NCBI RefSeq assembly: GCF_021391535.1
Contig: NZ_CP090066.1
Location: forward strand, 2,741,501-2,805,500
Direction: 5' to 3'
Source of the DNA: Aurantimonas sp. HBX-1
GTDB lineage: Bacteria; Pseudomonadota; Alphaproteobacteria; Rhizobiales; Rhizobiaceae
DNA: 64,000 bases
This document shows, in pieces, positions 35,145 to 43,653 of this stretch. The notes beneath the pieces are model-generated. The model saw only the letters and a program-made list of their open reading frames with translations, was not told the origin of the DNA and did no database searches. Both the position numbers and the translations under genes were made by a program. How positions within the stretch are numbered: the first letter of the stretch is position 1; every line of letters begins with the position of its first letter.

Positions 35145-36541
35145 GACGGGCCTATCGCCTCGACGTGAGGCTCGCGGTTGTCGTGACCGTGATGTCCGCG
35201 TTGACCCTGATCGGCGCCGGCATGATCCTGTCCATGGAGTTCACGCGCGGCCAGTTCGGGATAGAAGAGCGCGGGCTATCCACACAAGTCGAGGAATGGG
35301 CGGGACTGCTTCGGCGCAATCCCGGCGGGACCGTCGTCTTTGACCGCCCGGCCGAGCCATCATCGGAGATTGACCCGCCTTATACCGGGCTCCTGTCGGG
35401 CACCCGGCCCGTCTACGGCTACACCGTCACCGATGCGACAGGGAGGGTGCTGGATCGCTCCGACGCCAACGCTCCCGCCGGACGCCCCGGGCCCGCAGAT
35501 CCCGAACCCGTCCTCTTGATCGGACCGACGCTCGACGGCGCCGGACCCGTCCTGATTGCCGAACTCTTCGTGCCGGAGTTTGGCGTATGGCTCCGGCTGG
35601 CCCGATCGCGTTCGGATGTCACCGCCTTGACCAATACTTTCTTCGCCCAATCGCTCGAGGAACTCGGATGGGCGGCGCTGGCCATGCTTGTCGTCATGGT
35701 GATCACGGCCGTGAGCATCGTTCGCTTCAGTCTACGAGGACTTCGGCGCGTGGCGGCGCAGGCCAAACGGATCACGTTCGACAATCTGGGGCATCAGCGG
35801 CTTTCCGGGGCATCGGCCCCTGCGGAGGTTCAGCCGCTGATTGCCGCCGTCAACCAGGCCCTGGACGGCATCAGGGCGGGTGCCGTGGCGCAGCGCGATT
35901 TCTCCATCCATGCCGCCCATGAGCTTCGGACGCCGCTCGCCGACCTCAAGCTGCGGCTGGAAGGACTGGCATCGGATCCGGACCGGGATGCGGCCATGCA
36001 GGACATCGATGCCATGGCGCGTCTCATCGAGCAGCTGCTGCAGATCGCCCGGTTGGACGGCAGTACGGCCTTCTCCCTGCAATCGCTCCACCTCGGCGAG
36101 ACAGTCGCCCAGGTCCTGCAGGAGGCCGCCCCGCGGCTGGTGTCCGCCGGCTGGCTGCTCGAGGCGGACGGCCTGGACTCGCCGGTCCAGATAAGCGGCG
36201 ATCCGACACTGATCGCCCTGATCCTGCGAAACCTTCTGGATAATGTCCGCAAACACACACCGGTCGGCAGCCGCGTAAAGGTCTCCATCTCCGACGACGG
36301 AACGCTTCTGTTCACCGATACGGGCCCGGGGTTGCCACGGGGGTTTCCCGGTTCGAACTTTGCACGATTCGTCCGCGGGAATGATGATGCCCGTTCCGGC
36401 AGCGGACTGGGACTTTCGATATGCGAAACTGCCATGCGGCGCATGAGAGGCACCTTCAGCCTGGAGCCTACCGTCAGCGGCGCAGCGTTTCGACTGATCT
36501 TCAGCTTGGAGCGAAGCCCTGCAGCAGGAAAGACAACTTGA
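35141..36541 (+). CDS. Sensor histidine kinase, PmrB/QseC-like
   Basis: Membrane histidine kinase of 466 residues. Membrane segments are at about residues 10-30 and 173-195, flanking a 140-residue periplasmic loop. The phosphoacceptor is His260 in AAHELRTPLADLKLRLEG. N box NLLDNVRKHTP, G1 box DTGPGLP and G2 box GSGLGLSI follow. It overlaps the response regulator by 4 bases. Codon use is closer to the PAP2 gene than to the flanking metabolic genes, so the three-gene group may have moved together. Confidence 0.92.
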   Translation: MRRAYRLDVRLAVVVTVMSALTLIGAGMILSMEFTRGQFGIEERGLSTQVEEWAGLLRRNPGGTVVFDRPAEPSSEIDPPYTGLLSGTRPVYGYTVTDATGRVLDRSDANAPAGRPGPADPEPVLLIGPTLDGAGPVLIAELFVPEFGVWLRLARSRSDVTALTNTFFAQSLEELGWAALAMLVVMVITAVSIVRFSLRGLRRVAAQAKRITFDNLGHQRLSGASAPAEVQPLIAAVNQALDGIRAGAVAQRDFSIHAAHELRTPLADLKLRLEGLASDPDRDAAMQDIDAMARLIEQLLQIARLDGSTAFSLQSLHLGETVAQVLQEAAPRLVSAGWLLEADGLDSPVQISGDPTLIALILRNLLDNVRKHTPVGSRVKVSISDDGTLLFTDTGPGLPRGFPGSNFARFVRGNDDARSGSGLGLSICETAMRRMRGTFSLEPTVSGAAFRLIFSLERSPAAGKTT

Positions 36542-36666
36542 GCCCATAACGCCTAACGTCGCCGACCTGGGTACAACCCATGGAACCGCATGCTGTCTCT
36601 GTGGCAATCAACGGATAGACGGCGCCGAATACCGGCGTCGACGCATACAGTAGGAGAGCCACCCCC

Positions 36667-37059
36667 ATGACCCAACTCACCGGCGGCTGCCTTTGTGGCG
36701 ACGTCCGCATCACCGCCACCGGCGCGCCCCATTGGGTCGGGCTTTGCCATTGCCTCGACTGCCGCAAGCTGAGCGGATCAGTGTTCCAGGCGCTGGCGAT
36801 CTTTCCCGAGGCGGCGGTGGCGGTCAGCGGCGAGACGCGCGAGTTCGCCGGGCGCAGCTTCTGCCCGCGCTGCGGTTCGTCGGTGTTCGGGCGCAGCGAG
36901 GACGAGATCGAGGTGAGTCTGGGAACGCTGGATGAGCCGAACCAATTGACGCCGACCTACGAGCTCTGGACCATCCGCCGCGAGGCCTGGCTGCCGCCGG
37001 TGCCGGGCGCAAGGCAATACGAGCGCGACCGCACCTCCGGCAGCCGCGACGAGGACTGA
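36667..37059 (+). CDS. GFA/CENP-V family zinc-binding protein
   Basis: Small protein of 130 residues of the glutathione-dependent formaldehyde-activating enzyme (GFA)-like family. Zinc ligands are in CLCG (residues 8-11), CHCLDC (27-32) and CPRC (66-69). The family is broad and most members have no proven formaldehyde activity. It stands alone; the MFS gene starts 140 bases downstream. Function open. Confidence 0.88.
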   Translation: MTQLTGGCLCGDVRITATGAPHWVGLCHCLDCRKLSGSVFQALAIFPEAAVAVSGETREFAGRSFCPRCGSSVFGRSEDEIEVSLGTLDEPNQLTPTYELWTIRREAWLPPVPGARQYERDRTSGSRDED

Positions 37060-37199
37060 GGCGGCGCCCGACCGGGCCGGCGGGCGGACGCCGTACCGGC
37101 CGGGAAGTATGGCCGCCATAGGGTTTGCAGTCGCCGCCGCTTCGGCGTAGGCCGTTTCGGCCCGGTCGCGATGCCGGGATGCGTGACGGACGGTCCGAG

Positions 37200-38429
37200 A
37201 TGAACACAGCCCCTGCTTTGTCGCTGAAGCCCCGCACCTATCTGGGGGTCCTCGCGGTCCTCGGGGTGGCGCATTTCCTCAACGACCTGATGCAGTCGCT
37301 GATCCCGGCGATCTATCCGATCATCCAGCGCAGCTACGAACTCGACTTCGCGCAGATCGGGCTGATCACCCTCACCTTCCAGATTGCCGGCTCGCTGCTG
37401 CAGCCGCTGGTCGGCGTCTACACCGACCGGCGCCCGGCGCCCTATTCGCCGGTCATCGGCATGGTGTTCACCCTGTCCGGCCTCCTCGCCCTCGCGTTCG
37501 CGGGAAGCTACGCGGCGATCCTCGTCGCGGTGGCGCTGATCGGCATCGGCTCGTCGATCTTCCACCCCGAGGCGACCCGCATGGCGCGCTATGCGGCGGG
37601 CGGCCGGCAGGGGCTGGCGCAGGGCATGTTCCAGGTCGGCGGCCAGGCCGGCGGCGCGCTCGGCCCGGTGTGCGCGGCGCTGATCATCGTACCGCTGGGG
37701 CAGCCGAGCCTTGCCTGGTTCACCGCCGCGGCGCTGGCGGCGATGCTGCTGCTTGGCTGGATCGGCCGGCAGCAGGCGGCGATCAGCCGGCATTTCGCGG
37801 CGGTGCGGGCGGAGCTTGCCGGGCACCAGGCGAGCCTGCCGCGCCACGCGACCTCGACGATCGCCGTCGGGCTGGTCGTCCTGACGCTGCTGATGTTCTC
37901 CAAGAACGCCTATGGCGAGAGCTTCCGCTCGTTCTACACCTTCTACCTGATCGAGCGCTTCGGGCTGACGATCCCGGCCTCGCAGATGATGCTGTTCCTG
38001 TTCCTGATGGCCTCGGCCGCCGGGGCGCTGATCGGCGGCATTATCGGCGACCGGATCGGCCGCCACCGCATCATCTGGATCTCGGTGCTCGGGCCGCTGC
38101 CGCTGACGCTGATACTGCCCTATGCCGACCTGTTCTGGACCGGCGTCCTGACGGTGATGATCAACCTCGTCATGGCGAGCGCCTTCGCCTCGATCCTGAT
38201 CTACGCGATGGAGTTGCTGCCGAACCGCATCGGCCTCATCGGCGGGCTGTTCTACGGGCTGAATTTCGGCCTCGGCGGCATCGCCGCGGCGATCCTCGGC
38301 GGCATGGCCGACAGCTACGGCATCGAAGCGGTCTACCGCTTCTGCTCGTTCCTGCCGCTGGCGGGGCTGCTCGCCTGGTTCCTGCCGCGGATCGAGCACG
38401 ACCGCCCGGGCGCCGCGGCGCCGGGCTGA
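37200..38429 (+). CDS. MFS exporter, fosmidomycin-resistance (Fsr)-like
   Basis: Twelve-segment major facilitator of 409 residues. The start YLGVLAVLGVAHFLNDLMQSLIPAIYPI, then VGVYTDRRPAPYSPVIGM and SSIFHPEATRMARYAAGGRQGLAQGMFQVGGQ, are hallmarks of the Fsr-type family, which exports fosmidomycin and other compounds in E. coli. ATG 37200 gives the standard length; an in-frame ATG at 37179 is possible. No regulator is adjacent, and its natural substrate is unknown. Confidence 0.9.
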   Translation: MNTAPALSLKPRTYLGVLAVLGVAHFLNDLMQSLIPAIYPIIQRSYELDFAQIGLITLTFQIAGSLLQPLVGVYTDRRPAPYSPVIGMVFTLSGLLALAFAGSYAAILVAVALIGIGSSIFHPEATRMARYAAGGRQGLAQGMFQVGGQAGGALGPVCAALIIVPLGQPSLAWFTAAALAAMLLLGWIGRQQAAISRHFAAVRAELAGHQASLPRHATSTIAVGLVVLTLLMFSKNAYGESFRSFYTFYLIERFGLTIPASQMMLFLFLMASAAGALIGGIIGDRIGRHRIIWISVLGPLPLTLILPYADLFWTGVLTVMINLVMASAFASILIYAMELLPNRIGLIGGLFYGLNFGLGGIAAAILGGMADSYGIEAVYRFCSFLPLAGLLAWFLPRIEHDRPGAAAPG

Positions 38430-38594
38430 CGGCGCGGCAGGGACGGCGCGCCTCGCAGCGGGCGGGGGGCTCGACACCCTGCCTGCCCTGCGCGACGCGC
38501 CGGGAGCGTCCCCGGGGAAGCGTCGGCGCCCGGCGCGCCTGCCACGCACGGACGCAAGGCGACCCCGCCGGACCGGCCCCGCCGCGCACCGGAG

Positions 38595-39695
38595 CTAGTC
38601 GGGCAGCTCTTCCCGAGGTCCGGGCACATAAAGCCCGGCGAGAAGACCGACGAGGTCGGCCTGCCGGGAGAGGCCGGTCTTGAGGAAGACCGATTTCAGC
38701 TGCGTGCGCACGGTCGCGGGAGACAGACCGGACCGGGCGGCCAGCGCCTGGATGGTCTCACCCATCGCGATGCCACGCGCCACGCGGGATTCGGCAGGGG
38801 TCAGATCGAACAGGCCCTGGATGATGTCGGCAGCGGGCGCTTCCGGATGGGCGACCGGGGTGATCACCAGCACATCGGAAGCGGCAGAGAAGACATCCCG
38901 GGCGGCCAGCAGGATGGGAACCAGATGCGCAATCATCGGCGGCCTGTCCCTATCGGCCGCGATCGGGATCGATCGGACGGTCCGGCGATCGCGGTGCTCG
39001 ATCGCCGCCGCCAGCAACGCGTCGGCTTCCGGGTCGGCGAAGGCCATCCGCCGGCTTCCATCGCGGACGACGTCCGGCACGAGGTCCTCGAGCAGCGAGT
39101 TTGCCGCGCTGATCCGGTGCGAATGCGACAGGACGGCTCCGGGCAAGCCGAGGATCTTGAGCATCTCCGCGGCCGCTCGCGCCCGCTCCAGTGCCAGCCG
39201 CCCGGAAAGGACCGCCGCGCGTGCAAGATGGGGACGAAGCAGGTCGAGCTTGCGGACCTTCTCCCGATCGAAAGGCCCGTCGCGATAGCGCCGCTCGAAA
39301 GTGTAGACCAGCCTGTCTCCCGTCGGCGTCTTGATGGCAGTCCCGGCGCACCAGCCAAAGCCGCGGGGACGCAGAAATTCCGTGTAGAACGGATGGGAGT
39401 CGAGTTGCTCGTCGGTCAGGAAGTCATGCTCGGTAATGAAGCCGGCGTGGGTGGTTTTCAGTCCGAACGGGGTCCGAATGTTCAGCTCCGGCTTTCCCAA
39501 TGCGGCGAAATCACCCAGGAGGCCTGACATGACGTCGGAGCCGACCCAGCGCATGCCGCCCGGCTGGACGTCGAAAAGCGCGCCGCCGACACTGCCCACC
39601 TGCTCGGCAATCTCGTTCAGAACGCCCGGCCAGAGTTCCCTGACGATCGCCGTTTCGTAGATGCGGTCGATGAGTTCGTCGTCGGAACCCGTCAT
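38595..39695 (-). CDS. LuxR-type helix-turn-helix regulator
   Basis: Protein of 366 residues with a C-terminal LuxR helix-turn-helix (about 295-360: FDLTPAESRVARGIAMGETIQALAARSGLSPATVRTQLKSVFLKTG). The N-terminal part looks like a PAS/GAF-type sensor but lacks the acyl-homoserine lactone domain, so it is not a quorum-sensing LuxR. This architecture is common in alphaproteobacteria. Convergent with the MFS gene, with a 342-bp non-coding region upstream. Confidence 0.87.
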   Translation of the reverse strand: MTGSDDELIDRIYETAIVRELWPGVLNEIAEQVGSVGGALFDVQPGGMRWVGSDVMSGLLGDFAALGKPELNIRTPFGLKTTHAGFITEHDFLTDEQLDSHPFYTEFLRPRGFGWCAGTAIKTPTGDRLVYTFERRYRDGPFDREKVRKLDLLRPHLARAAVLSGRLALERARAAAEMLKILGLPGAVLSHSHRISAANSLLEDLVPDVVRDGSRRMAFADPEADALLAAAIEHRDRRTVRSIPIAADRDRPPMIAHLVPILLAARDVFSAASDVLVITPVAHPEAPAADIIQGLFDLTPAESRVARGIAMGETIQALAARSGLSPATVRTQLKSVFLKTGLSRQADLVGLLAGLYVPGPREELPD

Positions 39696-40037
39696 CTTCC
39701 GGCGTCGCCACCGGTCGACCCAAGTCGCCCCGGCCTCACGACCACGTGCGGATTATCGCTTTTAAGTACCGAACAAGTCCTGTCGTCATCCGCGATCTCC
39801 CAATGCGACTTCGTTCGTCCATCCAATATCCGGAATGCTTCGCTCAATAACAACCCAGAGAAGGACGAGACGGTCTGGCTCATGATACTGCTGGTTCCCC
39901 CTCCCGGCGGATTCTCGTCCGCGAAAACCTCACGAAACGACGTTACCTCAAATGGGTGATGCCGGGATGATCTGATCGTGGCCTCCTTAGGACACTGAGC
40001 CGAGCCTGACGCTCTGCCGGTCTACGGGGCATCGACA
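39696..40037. other. Non-coding stretch between LuxR gene and small secreted protein gene
   Basis: Clearly less GC-rich than its surroundings. No gene or repeat is supported. It should hold the divergent promoters of the LuxR gene and the 40038 gene. Confidence 0.5.
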
Positions 40038-40268
40038 ATGAACTTTCTCGCCGCGATTGCCATCTGCCTGAGTTCCACTCCCGCTCATCAGTGCCAGCGC
40101 GCCACCGCCGTGCATTGGTTCACCGTGTCCGAGACCAGCCTCGGATTGTCCACCTGCATGCGGGACGGAATGTTCGCGGCGGCAAGATCGAGACTGCTGC
40201 AGGGCGGCGACTACCCGAAGGTCTTCTGCAGACCGGTGGACGATATCTCGCGACAGGCGGCGAGATAA
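40038..40268 (+). CDS. Small exported protein of unknown function
   Basis: Predicted 76-residue protein with a short hydrophobic leader (MNFLAAIAICLSS) and three further cysteines (CQRATAVHW, LSTCMRDG, VFCRPVDD) that could form disulfides after export. It ends 4 bases before the degenerate receiver gene, so the two are probably one transcript. The general pattern (leader, CxxxxAVxW, GxxAAxSRL, YPKVFC) is what I would expect of a conserved rhizobial small periplasmic protein, but I cannot name it. Confidence 0.6.
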   Translation: MNFLAAIAICLSSTPAHQCQRATAVHWFTVSETSLGLSTCMRDGMFAAARSRLLQGGDYPKVFCRPVDDISRQAAR

Positions 40269-40272
40269 GTCA

Positions 40273-40710
40273 ATGAGCTATAACGACAGAGGTAGGGAGT
40301 CCTACAGCTTTCACGTCCTGGTCGTCGAAGACGACGCACTCGTTGCCGCCTATCTGGAAGGCATTCTTCTCGATCATGGCATCGTCTCAGAAAGCGTCCA
40401 GGTTAAGGATCTGCGAAAGCTGGCGCTGGGCCGGCGCTACGCCGCCGCAGTAGTCGGCATCGACAGAGTTTCCTTTAGCGTCCGGGCGGCAATCTGCCTG
40501 CTGGAGCTCTGTGCGATCCCCGTCGTTCTTTACACCGCGCTCGACGATCCGCACGGGCTGGCGTGCGAGTACCCGGATATTCCCCTGGCCCGTAACCGGG
40601 CCGGACAGGGCTGCAACCTCGCGATGAAGGTTTCGTCCGCATCGAAAAAATCCATGAAAGACGTCGATCATGACGCCGATGACGGAAAGCTGACGTCGAC
40701 GCGACATTGA
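40273..40710 (+). CDS. Degenerate CheY-like receiver protein
   Basis: Stand-alone receiver-like protein of 145 residues. The acidic pair Asp20/Asp21 is present (VLVVEDDALVAAYLE) and a Thr/Ser position is at VVLYTALDD. The phosphoacceptor position is Gly62 (AAVVGIDRV) and no KP motif follows, so it should not be phosphorylated in the normal way. No output domain; the tail is Lys/Asp-rich. Four bases behind the small exported protein gene. Confidence 0.72.
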   Translation: MSYNDRGRESYSFHVLVVEDDALVAAYLEGILLDHGIVSESVQVKDLRKLALGRRYAAAVVGIDRVSFSVRAAICLLELCAIPVVLYTALDDPHGLACEYPDIPLARNRAGQGCNLAMKVSSASKKSMKDVDHDADDGKLTSTRH

Positions 40711-40799
40711 GTTCTTGGCGATGTCGATTGTTGCGGCTGCCGAGCACGCCGAAAGCGATGATTGCCACGGCTGACAGCGGCCGCGAGCGGGTCGCCCGG

Positions 40800-41432
40800 T
40801 CAGCTGCGCTGCAGCGCCAGATGCGCGCCGAGGCCGACCAGCACCGCGCCGCCGGCGCGGCGGACCAGGCGCTGGGCGCGGCCGGAGCGCTTCAGCCGCG
40901 CGATCACCAGCCCGGCCAGCGCCACGCAGACGATGTCGGTCAGCGAGAACACGACATTCACCGCGACGCCGAGCAGCGCCAGCTGCAGCCAGATCGGGAA
41001 GGCTGCCGCCGCGTCGACGAACTGCGGCAGGAAGGCGAGGAAGAAGATCGCCGTCTTCGGGTTGAGGATCTCGACCGTCATGCTCTCGGCGAAGGCGCGC
41101 CGTCCCGAGCGCGGGGCGGACGGCACGACGCCGGCCTCCGCCGCTGGGCCCTGCCGGAACATCTGCACGCCGAGCCACACCAGATAGAGGGCGCCCGCCA
41201 GCTTGACCGCGAGATACAGCGTCGGGACCGCGTGGAACAGCACCGACAGCCCGCCGGCGGCGGCGGCGATGTGGACGTAGCAGCCGAGATGCAGGCCGAG
41301 CACCGCCATCAGGCCCGCCCGGCGCCCGCCGGCCATGGTGCGGGCGGCGGCGTAGAGCATGGCCGGTCCCGGGATGACCGCGAACACCGCCGTCGTCGCC
41401 AGGAAGGCCGCCAGGATCTCGATGCTCGGCAT
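40800..41432 (-). CDS. LysE/RhtB-family amino acid exporter
   Basis: Membrane exporter of 210 residues with five or six segments. Family motifs are PGPAMLYAAARTMAGGRRAGL near residue 21 and the central NPKTAIFFLAFLPQFVD. Members export threonine, homoserine or other metabolites. It is downstream of the DUF1801 gene with a 10-base gap, so one operon. Substrate not predictable. Confidence 0.92.
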   Translation of the reverse strand: MPSIEILAAFLATTAVFAVIPGPAMLYAAARTMAGGRRAGLMAVLGLHLGCYVHIAAAAGGLSVLFHAVPTLYLAVKLAGALYLVWLGVQMFRQGPAAEAGVVPSAPRSGRRAFAESMTVEILNPKTAIFFLAFLPQFVDAAAAFPIWLQLALLGVAVNVVFSLTDIVCVALAGLVIARLKRSGRAQRLVRRAGGAVLVGLGAHLALQRS

Positions 41433-41442
41433 GGTCGGTTCC

Positions 41443-41856
41443 CTACATCCTGACGCCCGGCAACTGGACAGCCTGGCGCAGCCAGTCGGCGATCTGCGCC
41501 TCGTCCAGTCCGTCGCCCTCGCGGATCTTCACATAGCGGGTGCCGGCGACCTTCGAGGCGACCGGCGGCACGGGATCGAGCGAGGCGCCCTGCATGAAGG
41601 TCAGCTGGAGGTGGTTCCTGTAGCAGTACATGGCGAAGAACCAGCCGTCCTCCTTGCCGTAGAGCGGCGTGTTCCACTTCACCGCCTTGCGGACGGCCGG
41701 AAACACCTCTTCCACGATCGCGTCGAGGCGCCGCCCGAGGTCGCGCTTCCAGCCCGGCACGGCGGCGATCCAGGCCTGGATCGGGCCGTCGCCCTCGCCC
41801 TTGGGGATCTGCGGGTTGCCGCTGGACAGGAGTTTCGGCGAGGTCTCGTCGTGCAT
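41443..41856 (-). CDS. DUF1801 (YdhG-like) protein
   Basis: Protein of 137 residues of the DUF1801 family. The conserved core is IVEEVFPAVRKAVKWNTPLYGKEDGWFFAM and LQLTFMQGASLDP. The fold is a small alpha/beta domain of unknown role. First gene of a two-gene unit with the LysE-type exporter. No signal peptide. Confidence 0.88.
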   Translation of the reverse strand: MHDETSPKLLSSGNPQIPKGEGDGPIQAWIAAVPGWKRDLGRRLDAIVEEVFPAVRKAVKWNTPLYGKEDGWFFAMYCYRNHLQLTFMQGASLDPVPPVASKVAGTRYVKIREGDGLDEAQIADWLRQAVQLPGVRM

Positions 41857-41923
41857 CGGGCGATGCTAGCAAGGCCGGACGCCGTGGGGAACCGCGGCGG
41901 CCGCGGGGGGCCGATCCGCGTCC

Positions 41924-42934
41924 CTATTCGGCGAGGCGGGCGGGATCGACCTTCAGCGTCACGACGAGGCCGCTTTCGGCCCAGTGGTAGTCGATCGCGC
42001 CGCGCAGATGGCCGGCGACGCTGCGCTGGATGAGCTTGCTGCCGTAGCCGCCGGCGCCGGTCGGCGGCGTGACCTTCGGCCCGCCGCTCTCGGTCCAGAC
42101 CAGGGTGACCGCCTCGTCATGCGCCGAGCAGGAGACGTCGAGCGTGCCGGTGTCGACGGATAGCGCGCCGTATTTCAGCGAGTTGGTCGCCAGCTCGTGC
42201 ATGATCAGCGCGAGGATCGTCGTCGACCCGTCGCCGACGCTCATGCGCGGCACCGAGACCCGGATCCGCCCGGTGAAGGCGCCGAGATCGTCATAGGGCG
42301 CGAGCAGCACGGTGAGCAGGTCGCCTAGCAGCGCCGAGGCGCGCTCAGTCTGCCCCGGCAGCGGCCTGACCAGGTCGTGCGCCCGGCCGAGCGCGGTGAG
42401 CCGCAGCGTCAGCTCGCGGGCCATGTCGGCCGTCGTCTCGGTGGAGCGCGAGGTGATGGCGGTGAGGCCGGAGGCGATGGCGAGCAGGTTCTTCACCCGG
42501 TGGCTCATCTCGCCGGCGAGCAACTCGCGCCCCTCCTCGGCCTGCTTGCGGCCGGTGACGTCGATGAAGATGCCGAACATGATGCGGCGGACCATGCCGG
42601 CATCGTCGCCCTGGCCGCGCGCCGAGATCCATTTCAGCTCGTCGCCGATCATGATGCGGAAATCGATCTCGTAGGCGCCGACGATCGCCCGCGTGGCGTT
42701 GAAGGCGGCCCGCACCCGGTCGCGGTCGGCCGGGTGGATATGCGCCGACAGGTCCTCGAAGCGGACGTCCCTGCCGCGCGGAATGCCCCACAGATCGTAG
42801 GCATGGTCGTCCATGGCGAGCGCGTCGGTGTCGACGTTCCAGGACCACAGCGTCACGCCGGCCGCCTGGATGGCGCGCACCAGGTTCTTGGATTCCCAGA
42901 GCAGGGGCTTCAGGCTCTCGGCTGTGGTGGTCAT
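41924..42934 (-). CDS. HWE-family histidine kinase with PAS domain
   Basis: Soluble histidine kinase of 336 residues. A PAS domain occupies about residues 15-130 (ends FGIFIDVTGRKQAEEG). The phosphoacceptor is His145 in EMSHRVKNLLAIASGL, and the HWE-type ATPase domain has LIMHELATNSLKYGAL and GYGSKLIQRSV. The family is widespread in Hyphomicrobiales and includes light, oxygen or general stress sensors. No response regulator is adjacent, so it is an orphan. ATG 42934 is preceded by GGAGAG. Confidence 0.92.
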   Translation of the reverse strand: MTTTAESLKPLLWESKNLVRAIQAAGVTLWSWNVDTDALAMDDHAYDLWGIPRGRDVRFEDLSAHIHPADRDRVRAAFNATRAIVGAYEIDFRIMIGDELKWISARGQGDDAGMVRRIMFGIFIDVTGRKQAEEGRELLAGEMSHRVKNLLAIASGLTAITSRSTETTADMARELTLRLTALGRAHDLVRPLPGQTERASALLGDLLTVLLAPYDDLGAFTGRIRVSVPRMSVGDGSTTILALIMHELATNSLKYGALSVDTGTLDVSCSAHDEAVTLVWTESGGPKVTPPTGAGGYGSKLIQRSVAGHLRGAIDYHWAESGLVVTLKVDPARLAE

Positions 42935-43202
42935 CTGCTCTCCAGGATCCTGCGCGGCTCGGCAGACATTCGCGTTGCGGCCCCTTGACGGGGCTCTTTC
43001 GCAAGTCGGCTATCAAGTTGCAACTGCCAGTTTTCGCGAGGGCCGCGCTTCGCCGTAAGGTGTTGCCTCGCGCGGGAAGCCCTCCGGATGCCGCCCGGTC
43101 GCGAGCCACGCCTCTCGCCGTCTCCGGACAGGAGGAGAGATCGGACCGAGACGGCTGTCGCGCCTCGCTCGCAGTCGCGTGTCTCGGGGCGTGAAGATCA
43201 GC

Positions 43203-43565
43203 TTACGCCGATACCGGTGCCTCGGGCGCGTCCGCGCCGAGGCGACGCGCGACCGCGGCTCGGTTCTGCGTGCCCCATTGGCAGAGCGGCATGAGCGCCT
43301 GCACGAGCGTCATCCCGAATGGCGTCACCGTGTAGTCCACCCGCGGCGGCACTTCCTGGTAGTCGTGCCGAACCAGCACGCCCGCCGCCTGCAGATCCCG
43401 CAACTGCTGGATCAGCACCTTCTCGCTGATCCCTTCGACCAGTCGCCTGAGGTCTCCGAACCGCCGGGGACCATGCTGAAGGTGATACAGGATCAGGGGC
43501 TTCCACTTCCCGCCCATGACGGCGAGCGCGACATCGAGACCGCACTCCGGATCATTCGTGCTCAA
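43203..43565 (-). CDS. HxlR-family regulator (first copy)
   Basis: Winged-helix regulator of 120 residues. Core motifs are VMGGKWKPLILYHLQHGPRRFGDLRR, then ISEKVLIQQLRDLQAAGVL and DYTVTPFGMTL. The Cys near the N-terminus (PECGLDVALAV) is the redox/electrophile-sensing position in many HxlR proteins. Start is TTG 43565 behind a strong GTAGGAGGTGG site. Divergent from an SDR gene across 88 bp. Confidence 0.92.
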   Translation of the reverse strand: MSTNDPECGLDVALAVMGGKWKPLILYHLQHGPRRFGDLRRLVEGISEKVLIQQLRDLQAAGVLVRHDYQEVPPRVDYTVTPFGMTLVQALMPLCQWGTQNRAAVARRLGADAPEAPVSA

Positions 43566-43574
43566 ACGCCACCT

Positions 43575-43594
43575 CCTACTAACCTAAAGGTAGG
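43575..43594. promoter_or_regulatory. Candidate HxlR operator
   Basis: CCTAC-N10-GTAGG inverted repeat, with ACCT-N2-AGGT nested inside (43582-43591), flanked by two TACTAA copies. It lies between the divergent HxlR and SDR genes, over the HxlR ribosome site. Confidence 0.5.
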
Positions 43595-43653
43595 TACTAA
43601 ACAAATTATTCGTGGCAGTCCATATCGTGCGCCGACAACGATCGGACACGGAC

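Noticed and set aside
33360..36541. Genomic island around PAP2 and its two-component system
   Set aside because: Codon bias seems different, but there is no integrase, tRNA end or flanking repeat, so island status cannot be supported.
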